A stretch of 12,364 nucleotides of DNA from an uncultured Roseburia sp. (GTDB lineage Bacteria; Bacillota; Clostridia; Lachnospirales; Lachnospiraceae). A program made the translations under genes and the position numbers. The stretch lies in assembly GCA_934307185.1 (NCBI GenBank), contig CAKRCJ010000038.1, positions 1 through 12,364 of the forward strand, written 5' to 3'. The stretch's first letter is position 1. Each line of letters begins with the position of its first letter. Positions 7,343 through 12,364 of the stretch are shown piece by piece. The notes under the pieces were generated by a model, which was given only the letters and a program-made list of their open reading frames with translations, was not told where the DNA came from and searched no databases.

Positions 7343-7407
7343 ATGTTACAGACGATTGAGCAAATAAATAATGTAGTAAATAACTTTATCTGAGGGTGTG
7401 TCCGCAA
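7343..7407 (+). pseudogene. Remnant of the 5' end of an alanine/glycine:cation (AGCS) symporter gene
   Basis: ATG at 7343 opens 16 codons, MLQTIEQINNVVNNFI, before TGA at 7391. This resembles the N-terminus of sodium:alanine/glycine symporters, which start with an 'INN.VNNF.WG.P' helix. If the single A at 7393 is skipped, the frame continues W-G-V-S-A-I-I, as expected for that family. A ribosome binding site AGAGG (7327-7331) is still present. The sequence then runs at once into the 3' end of the minus-strand TPR gene, so the rest of the symporter (usually about 450 residues or more) is gone, probably by deletion. A functional 16-residue peptide is possible but less likely. Confidence 0.5.
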
Positions 7408-8025
7408 TTATTTCAACGCCTGGACTTCCTCAACTGCGTAAGGGTCCCCACCTTGTTGAAAGGCTTCGATTGCTTTCTTAAAATAAGCATCTGCCGTATC
7501 TTTTTCATCAGAAGCTTTCATAATTTCCCCGAGTCCGCGGTAAGCACAGCCGACAGAGATGAAATCCCCGGACTTTTTTGCGAAAGTTAAAGCAGAGCGC
7601 ATGATTTCTTCAGCAGAAGTAAGCTTATTAAGCTTCATGGAGAGATAACCCTGCTCATAAAGATTAACGGAGAGAACAAGTGGGTCGTCAGCAAAAAACT
7701 CCCGGATAACGGCTTCCTCCTGCAAAATATAATCCATGGCTTTTTCATAGTCCCCTGCCATTCGTTCGGTCATTCCTGCCTGATGCAGGGCAATATGTTT
7801 TTCCTCATTGTCTATTGCTGCGGAAAGTAAGAGCACCACGTAAGAACGGGCTTCTTTAAAATTCTTTAAAAAGCTTTCGACATAAATAAGTCCCATCAAA
7901 GCCTGCCAGTAAGCTTCGTGGTCAGTGGATGGAATTTGTCTGAGGCATTCTCTGTAGAGTGCCTCTGCGTCTGTATAATTTCCAGAGTCAAATAATTCCC
8001 AGGCTTTGGCTAATTTTTCATTCAT
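7408..8025 (-). CDS. Soluble tetratricopeptide-repeat protein, 205 aa
   Basis: An all-helical cytoplasmic protein with no signal peptide or membrane segment. TPR-like helix pairs can be seen near residues 4-30 (AWELFDSGNYTDAEALYRECL), 39-66, 76-106 (LHQAGMTERMAGDYEKAMDYI), 117-149 (NLYEQGYLSMKLNKLTSAEEIMRSAL) and 158-191 (AYRGLGEIMKASDEKDTADAYFKKAI). Each has the small/aromatic spacing of TPRs. The role is probably protein-protein binding; partners are unknown. The frame allows a start at 8058, but AAGGAG (8035-8040 on this strand) lies nine bases before the ATG at 8025, which I prefer. It is transcribed against the neighbouring genes from its own promoter and is the only minus-strand gene in the window. 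Confidence 0.85.
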   Translation of the reverse strand: MNEKLAKAWELFDSGNYTDAEALYRECLRQIPSTDHEAYWQALMGLIYVESFLKNFKEARSYVVLLLSAAIDNEEKHIALHQAGMTERMAGDYEKAMDYILQEEAVIREFFADDPLVLSVNLYEQGYLSMKLNKLTSAEEIMRSALTFAKKSGDFISVGCAYRGLGEIMKASDEKDTADAYFKKAIEAFQQGGDPYAVEEVQALK

Positions 8026-8103
8026 GTGGAGGTTCTCCTTTGTATATGGAAGGGTCAATCGTATTTAAAAATACCCTGAATTATGTAGTAACAGTATATA
8101 CAT

Positions 8104-8132
8104 AATATATATTTTTTATAAAAAACAGTCAA
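8104..8132 (-). promoter_or_regulatory. Promoter of the TPR gene
   Basis: On the minus strand, TTGACT (8132-8127) and TATATT (8109-8104) are exactly 17 bases apart, in very A/T-rich DNA. Transcription would start near 8097, giving a leader of about 70 bases. A 7-bp inverted repeat, TTATGTA/TACATAA, lies just downstream around the expected start. Confidence 0.6.
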
Positions 8133-8189
8133 TGAGAACATAAAGCAAGGCGTAAACTGACAAAATTTCTCAATAACAGCATCTCAATC

Positions 8190-8217
8190 TTGTGCCGCCA
8201 ATATACTATGCTATAAT
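8190..8217 (+). promoter_or_regulatory. Extended -10 promoter, probably for the ABC transporter operon
   Basis: TTGTGC (8190-8195) and TATAAT (8212-8217) are 16 bases apart, with a TG at 8209-8210 giving an extended -10 (TGCTATAAT). Transcription would start near 8224, leaving a leader of over 300 bases that contains all the palindromes before the ATPase start at 8547. The -35 lies inside the leftmost of the three related arms. Confidence 0.5.
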
Positions 8218-8340
8218 CAAATTGAAATTAGTTACAACTAACTCTTTCGCAATTAATAGATTGATGAGAAACATGCAAGAACAGGCGGTCATCTGTTTGA
8301 AATTTAGATAATTGCGAAACTCATAGAAAAAGTATATTGG
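8190..8340. repeat. Inverted repeat pair, left and middle arms of a triple-arm palindrome
   Basis: Two exact inverted repeats are nested: CCAATATACT (8198-8207) with AGTATATTGG (8331-8340), 10 bp, and TTTCGCAATTA (8245-8255) with TAATTGCGAAA (8309-8319), 11 bp. The left arm has about 25 more bases between its two blocks than the middle arm, and that extra stretch holds the TATAAT promoter box. The two arms also share a TTGT.C motif before CCAATATACT. They look like diverged copies of one unit in opposite orientation. No gene is present. Confidence 0.6.
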
Positions 8341-8509
8341 ATTGTACAAAATGAATAAAAGCATAAGAAGACGCTGGGGAGCCGCCGGTCCTTAGCGACC
8401 GTATTTTGGTCGCTTAGTACCGTTGCGAGCGACACGTAACGAAAGTGTGTCTTCGATGATTTTATTCATTTTGTACAATCATAGATAACTAAATTTGAGT
8501 TTCGCAATT
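8310..8509. repeat. 200-bp imperfect palindrome, MITE-like or structured leader element
   Basis: The ends are a 14-bp perfect inverted repeat, AATTGCGAAACTCA (8310-8323) and TGAGTTTCGCAATT (8496-8509). After unpaired stretches of 16 and 15 bases comes a 21-bp perfect repeat (8340-8360 with 8460-8480; left arm begins GATTGTACAAAATG). CAT/ATG and GAAGAC (8367-8372)/GTCTTC (8449-8454) extend it inward. The apex is GC-rich, with a hairpin GGTCCTTAGCGACC (8387-8400)/GGTCGCTTAGTACC (8408-8421), 12 of 14 paired, and a second one, CGTTGCG (8421-8427)/CGTAACG (8435-8441). No open frame of note and no clear target-site duplication are seen. A MITE, a regulatory RNA and a site for a DNA-binding protein are all possible. 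Confidence 0.65.
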
Positions 8510-8546
8510 GTTTACTATTTAAAATTAAGAAAAAGGGGAGCATAGT

Positions 8547-9263
8547 ATGTCAGAGGAAGAGAGAAAATTTTTGGAAATTGTTGATTTGAAAAAAGGTTTT
8601 GGAAGTGGAGAAACCAGACAGGAGGTGCTGCGTGGAATGAATTTTTCTGTGGCAAAAGGAGAGTTCTGTGTCCTGCTTGGACCGTCCGGTTCCGGAAAAT
8701 CAACGTTATTAAATATTATCGGAGGAATTGACAGCGCGGATTCCGGTTACATATCCATTAACGGTGATAAATTAGAGGATATGAGTGAGAAGAAACTAAC
8801 CCAGTACCGCAGAAAGCATCTCGGATATGTTTTTCAGATGTACAATCTGATTGGCAATCTGAATGTAAAAGAAAATATTGAGGTCGGGGCATATCTTTCT
8901 GATAATGCGCTGGATATTGATGAGCTGCTTCACACCTTAGGACTTTATGAACACCGCTATAAGCTGCCAAACCAGCTTTCCGGTGGTCAGCAACAGCGTG
9001 TTTCCATCGGTCGTGCGATTGTCAAAAATCCGGATATCCTGCTTTGTGATGAGCCGACCGGAGCATTAGATTACAATACTTCAAAAGAAATTTTAAAACT
9101 GATTGAGGATGTCAATAAAAAGTATGGAAACACGATAATTATGGTAACACACAACGAAGCAATTAAAAACATGGCAGACCATGTAATTAAACTTCGTGAT
9201 GGAGCTGTGCGCCACAACGAGAGGAATGCAAATAAAATTTCAGCGGCAGAACTTGAATGGTAA
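8547..9263 (+). CDS. ABC transporter ATP-binding protein (MacB/LolD-like), 238 aa
   Basis: The cytoplasmic ATPase subunit that powers the FtsX-type permease encoded next. All nucleotide-binding motifs are intact: Walker A GPSGSGKS (45-52), Q-loop Q97 in VFQMYNLI, signature LSGGQQQR (144-151), Walker B ILLCDEP (164-170) and the switch histidine H202 in MVTHN. The VFQMYNL and DEPTGALD wording is typical of the MacB/LolD/FtsE branch, which handles lipoproteins, peptides and envelope tasks rather than nutrient import. GGGGAG (8535-8540) lies six bases before the ATG. The permease starts 14 bases after the stop. No two-component system, which often accompanies such transporters in Firmicutes, is seen in the window. 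Confidence 0.95.
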   Translation: MSEEERKFLEIVDLKKGFGSGETRQEVLRGMNFSVAKGEFCVLLGPSGSGKSTLLNIIGGIDSADSGYISINGDKLEDMSEKKLTQYRRKHLGYVFQMYNLIGNLNVKENIEVGAYLSDNALDIDELLHTLGLYEHRYKLPNQLSGGQQQRVSIGRAIVKNPDILLCDEPTGALDYNTSKEILKLIEDVNKKYGNTIIMVTHNEAIKNMADHVIKLRDGAVRHNERNANKISAAELEW

Positions 9264-9277
9264 GGGGTGTGGCAGTT

Positions 9278-12211
9278 ATGAAAAAGAAAAAAATAAGAAA
9301 TCCGCTCATCAAACGTATTCCAAGAGAGCTGCGTGGTGACTGGAAAAAATATCTTGTCGTTGCACTGTTTTTAATTTTGACAATCGGCTTTGTCTCTGGA
9401 ATGTATGTTGCAAACGAAAGCATGATGACTGCCGCAGAGGAAGGCATCACAAAATACAAGTTAGAGGACGGACATTTTGAGCTGAATAAAAAGGCGGACG
9501 AAGCGCTTTTATCCGCAATTGAAACCGGAGAAAAGGCAGACGTAAAGCAATATTATCTGGACAAGGCAAAAAAAGAATTAGACGAAAAATTCGATGATGA
9601 ATTTGAAAAAGAATTTACAGACAAATTTAACGCCGAATTTGAGACGGAATTTAAAGAGAAGTTCGATACAGAATTTAAGGAAAAATTTGACGAACAGTTT
9701 GAAAGTATGTTCAGACAGCAGTTTGATGCAAATTTTGGAACACAGTTTGATGCGCAGTTTGCGGCGCAGATAAAGCAGACACTTTTGGCGCAGGGGCTTG
9801 ACAGTACGAGTGCAGATGCAATGCTTGAAGGAGCCATTGCACAGGCAAAACAAAACGGAACTTATAAAAGTGCTTATGATGCCGCCTATAAGGAAGCATA
9901 TCAGAGCTCCTATGATACGGCAAAAAAAGAAAATTACCAGAGTGCTTATGACAGCGCTTACAATGAAGCTTATCAGACAGCCCATGATGAGGCATACGAC
10001 ACGGCTTATAAAGAAGCCTATGACAAAGCTTACAAGAAAGCCTACGATAAGGCATGGGATAAAATTGTAGATGAGATAGACGAAAAATATGCGGATGCAG
10101 AAGAAAAATACGAATTAAATGACCCGGATTTTACGGCAGTTTCAGTGCGTATTTATGAGAATTTTTTCAGAAATGAAGAAGAGGATTATAACAATGACGG
10201 AACGGCAGAGGGAACCATCCGCGTATATGCAAAAAATGATGATGTAAACCTTGCCTGCTTATTAGACGGACAATTCCCGGAAAAAGAAGATGAGATTGCT
10301 ATTGACCGTATGCATGCGGACAATGTAGGTATTACAGTGGGAGATACAATTTCTGTCAGCGGACATGAATTTAAAGTGGTTGGACTGATTGCTTATGTAA
10401 ATTATTCTACACTGCATGAAAAAACAACGGACATAATGTTTGATGCCATTAAATTTGATGTGGCAATGGTTACGGCAGACGGTTTTGACCGATTACAGAA
10501 ATCTATCCATTACGCATATGCGTGGAATTATGTGGATACTCCGGCAGACGAAGTGGAGCAGAAGAAAAAATCAGATGATTTTATGAAAGCACTGCTTACA
10601 CAGGTGGTAACAGACGACAAAGAGCTTGAGGACTATCTTCCGAAATATGCAAATCCGGCAATCAATTTTGCAACAGACGATATGGGCTCGGATGAGGCAA
10701 TGGGCGGTGTGCTTTTGGATATTTTAATTGTAATTATTGCATTTATTTTTGCCGTGACAATCAGCAACACAATTGTAAAAGAAGCGTCGACAATCGGAAC
10801 CCTGCGCGCATCTGGCTATACAAAGGCAGAACTTGCACGTCATTATATTTCCATGCCGGTCATTGTCACTTTAATTGCAGCATGTATTGGAAATATTCTC
10901 GGCTATACTGTGTTTAAAAATACAGTTGTTTCGATGTATTATAACAGCTACAGCCTGCCGACTTATGTAACAGTATGGAATCCGGACGCATTTTTTAAGA
11001 CAACGATAATTCCGGTTGTATTAATGTTTGTGGTAAATCTGATTGTCATTATAAAAATGATGCAGCATACACCGCTGCAGTTTTTACGTCACGACCTGAA
11101 AAAGTCAAAACGCAAAAAAGCAATGCGTCTGCCAAAATGGAGATTTTTAAGCCGTTTCCGCCTGCGCATTATGTTACAGAATGTCGCAAATTACCTGATT
11201 TTGTTTGTCGGTATCTGTTTTATTTCTGTGATGCTTGCAATGGCAGTCGGAATGCCGGAAACCTTAGATTATTATAAATCGCATGTTTCCGATATGATGT
11301 TTGCCAATTATCAGTATGTATTAAAATCTTACGAGGATGAGGACGATAATATCATCACAACGGGCAACAAAGATGCAGAAAAGTTTAATATGACCTCCCT
11401 GCAGCGAAGGAGCGACACATTAGACGAGGAGATTTCTATTTATGGAATAGAGACAGATAGCAGATATGTAAAAATCAGTGATTTGTCTTCCTTAAAGACT
11501 AACGAAGTCTATATTTCCGCGTCCTATGCAGACAAATATGGACTGCACATAGGCGACACGGATACGCTTGATGAAAAATACGAGAACAGGCAATATGAAT
11601 TTACGGTTGCCGGAATTTATGATAAATGCCAGGCATTAGCGGTTTTCATGTCAAATGAAAAATATTGTGAAGTTTTTGACAAAGATAGCGATACATTTAC
11701 CGGTTATCTTTCCAATTCTGAAATTACCGATATTGACGAGGATAACATTGCAACAGTCATTACAGAGCGTGATATTACAAAAATGAGCGATCAGTTAGAC
11801 CATTCCATGGGCTCTTATATGACTTACTTCCAGTATTTGTGCGTACTCTTATCTGCGGTACTCATTTATCTGCTGACGAAGCTTATCATTGAGAAAAACG
11901 AAAATGCGATTTCCATGACAAAAATTTTAGGTTACGAAAACAGGGAGATTGCAAGCCTGTACCTGCTCTCCACAACAATTGTGTTTGTAATAGCAGATGC
12001 GGTAAGCGTATTCTTAGGAGTTACCGTAATGAGTGTGGCATGGAGAATAATGTTGTTTTCCTATAGCGGCTGGTATGCGTTTTGTATGGAGCCGCTTGGT
12101 TATGCGAAAATGTTTGCATTTATTCTCATTGGCTATCTCATTGTTATGGTGCTTGATTATGCGAGGATAAAACGGGTGCCGATGGAGCAGGCACTCAAAA
12201 ATATAGAGTAA
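9278..12211 (+). CDS. FtsX/MacB-type ABC permease with two aromatic tetrad-repeat blocks, 977 aa
   Basis: The membrane subunit of the transporter, with two FtsX modules in one chain. TM1 lies at about 25-45, then a very large extracytoplasmic part (46-475), TM2-TM4 at about 477-500, 525-547 and 575-594, TM5 at about 637-657, a second extracytoplasmic domain (660-845), and TM6-TM8 at about 848-870, 895-918 and 943-962. Within the first loop, residues 105-161 and 196-260 are two tetrapeptide-periodic blocks; the conventional MacB-like domain follows at about 285-470. The core FtsX signatures ASTIGTLRASGYTKAEL (503-519) and ISMTKILGYENREI (878-891) are present. I prefer ATG 9278 because AGGGG (9263-9267) lies ten bases before it; ATG 9257 would overlap the ATPase gene and lacks a site. 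Substrate unknown. The added blocks are probably helical and may bind a partner or span the cell wall. Confidence 0.9.
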   Translation: MKKKKIRNPLIKRIPRELRGDWKKYLVVALFLILTIGFVSGMYVANESMMTAAEEGITKYKLEDGHFELNKKADEALLSAIETGEKADVKQYYLDKAKKELDEKFDDEFEKEFTDKFNAEFETEFKEKFDTEFKEKFDEQFESMFRQQFDANFGTQFDAQFAAQIKQTLLAQGLDSTSADAMLEGAIAQAKQNGTYKSAYDAAYKEAYQSSYDTAKKENYQSAYDSAYNEAYQTAHDEAYDTAYKEAYDKAYKKAYDKAWDKIVDEIDEKYADAEEKYELNDPDFTAVSVRIYENFFRNEEEDYNNDGTAEGTIRVYAKNDDVNLACLLDGQFPEKEDEIAIDRMHADNVGITVGDTISVSGHEFKVVGLIAYVNYSTLHEKTTDIMFDAIKFDVAMVTADGFDRLQKSIHYAYAWNYVDTPADEVEQKKKSDDFMKALLTQVVTDDKELEDYLPKYANPAINFATDDMGSDEAMGGVLLDILIVIIAFIFAVTISNTIVKEASTIGTLRASGYTKAELARHYISMPVIVTLIAACIGNILGYTVFKNTVVSMYYNSYSLPTYVTVWNPDAFFKTTIIPVVLMFVVNLIVIIKMMQHTPLQFLRHDLKKSKRKKAMRLPKWRFLSRFRLRIMLQNVANYLILFVGICFISVMLAMAVGMPETLDYYKSHVSDMMFANYQYVLKSYEDEDDNIITTGNKDAEKFNMTSLQRRSDTLDEEISIYGIETDSRYVKISDLSSLKTNEVYISASYADKYGLHIGDTDTLDEKYENRQYEFTVAGIYDKCQALAVFMSNEKYCEVFDKDSDTFTGYLSNSEITDIDEDNIATVITERDITKMSDQLDHSMGSYMTYFQYLCVLLSAVLIYLLTKLIIEKNENAISMTKILGYENREIASLYLLSTTIVFVIADAVSVFLGVTVMSVAWRIMLFSYSGWYAFCMEPLGYAKMFAFILIGYLIVMVLDYARIKRVPMEQALKNIE
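9590..9760 (+). repeat. Phenylalanine tetrad-repeat block inside the permease
   Basis: Residues 105-161 of the permease carry Phe at every fourth position without exception, 15 in a row (105, 109 and so on to 161). The other positions are mostly Asp, Glu, Lys, Gln, Ala and Thr. In DNA this is a degenerate 12-base period, with TTT and TTC both used and the other codons varied, so recent tandem duplication is unlikely. Confidence 0.85.
9863..10057 (+). repeat. Tyrosine tetrad-repeat block inside the permease
   Basis: Residues 196-260 carry 17 positions spaced exactly four apart. Fourteen are Tyr; the exceptions are Lys216, His236 and Trp260. The residue before is usually Ala, giving an A-Y-D/K/Q-x pattern. 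Synonymous codons vary between units. It is separated from the Phe block by a 34-residue non-repetitive linker that breaks the four-residue phase. Confidence 0.85.
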
Positions 12212-12364
12212 ACCGGAGTTTAATGAAAAATATATGACGCTGCCACATTGTCAGGTTGTGTTATGGATTTGAAAAGACTTTTTCGGAAGTCTGCTACGAA
12301 TAAAAAATGCAGGGATGGCATCGAAAATTCCATTGCCCAGAACATTACGATAAGCCTCGTAAAG
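12212..12364. other. Downstream tail with no assignable gene
   Basis: No clear terminator follows the permease. A plus-strand frame opens at ATG 12263 (MDLKRLFRKSATNKK...) and stays open to the window edge for 34 codons, but it has no good ribosome binding site. A minus-strand frame is also open from the edge to a stop at 12251-12253 (37 residues). A small hairpin, AGACTT/AAGTCT, lies near 12280. I cannot say which strand, if either, codes. Confidence 0.25.

Noticed and set aside
7403..7410. CGCAATTA next to the symporter relic matching the end of the arms at 8245-8255
   Set aside because: Only eight bases agree, and most of them fall at the end of the TPR gene; likely chance.
8310..8509. 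Insertion sequence with a transposase
   Set aside because: The element is only about 200 bases and has no meaningful reading frame; at most a non-autonomous element, and no target duplication is evident.
9553..10055. Three long minus-strand open frames opposite the permease repeat blocks
   Set aside because: They arise because the 12-base period keeps stops out of several frames; their own sequences are low-complexity Ser/Leu/Lys or His/Arg strings with no start signals.
9590..10057. CRISPR-like periodic array
   Set aside because: The period is 12 bases, in frame, with degenerate units and no spacers, so it reflects protein repeats.
9798..10070. Plus-strand open frame in the second frame across the tyrosine block
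   Set aside because: A by-product of the same 12-base period; low-complexity Lys/Arg/Met/Thr sequence with no ribosome binding site.
12251..12364. Minus-strand frame open at the window edge as the end of a transposase or other gene
   Set aside because: Thirty-seven residues with no recognisable motif; a competing plus-strand frame is equally open, so no call is made.

Overview
The window looks like chromosomal DNA of a low-GC Firmicute, most likely a gut clostridium of the Lachnospiraceae type (relatives of Roseburia, Blautia or Agathobacter). The grounds are AGGAG-type ribosome binding sites before nearly every gene, AT-rich codon use from about 1.6 kb onward, a clostridial nucleoside-catabolism cluster, a small ECF sigma/membrane-protein pair and a large two-module FtsX/MacB-type permease. 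This is inferred from family resemblance; no search was run.

Layout. 1-1509: the C-terminus of a CorC/HlyC-type membrane protein followed by an AI-2E-family transporter, both visibly richer in G+C than what follows. 1510-3092: a promoter overlapped by nested palindromes, then a membrane diguanylate cyclase gene that has lost its reading frame twice and seems to lack its sensor segment. 3110-5942: uridine phosphorylase (udp), phosphopentomutase (deoB) and deoxyribose-phosphate aldolase (deoC), closed by a long hairpin terminator. 6078-7240: an ECF-like promoter, a sigma factor and an overlapping single-pass membrane protein that is probably its anti-sigma factor. 7343-7407: a remnant of the start of an alanine/glycine:cation symporter gene. 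7408-8025 (minus strand): a soluble TPR protein with its own promoter. 8059-8546: almost 500 bases without a gene, holding a divergent plus-strand promoter and three related arms arranged direct-inverted-direct that form large palindromes. 8547-12211: an ABC ATPase and a 977-residue permease. 12212-12364: a tail with no assignable gene.

How the genes work together. Udp, DeoB and DeoC form a pathway: phosphorolysis of (deoxy)uridine gives (deoxy)ribose-1-phosphate, DeoB moves the phosphate to C5, and DeoC splits deoxyribose-5-phosphate into acetaldehyde and glyceraldehyde-3-phosphate. The sigma gene overlaps its partner by 11 bases and is preceded by a TGTAAC-type element, which suggests an autoregulated stress circuit. 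The ABC ATPase and permease form one export or envelope-remodelling complex.

The most unusual features are in the last third. The permease carries two long tetrapeptide-periodic blocks in its first extracytoplasmic loop: 15 phenylalanines at exact four-residue spacing, then 17 positions at the same spacing that are nearly all tyrosine. Upstream of this operon, the triple-arm palindrome at 8190-8509 looks like a MITE-like or regulatory structure lying in the operon's putative leader.
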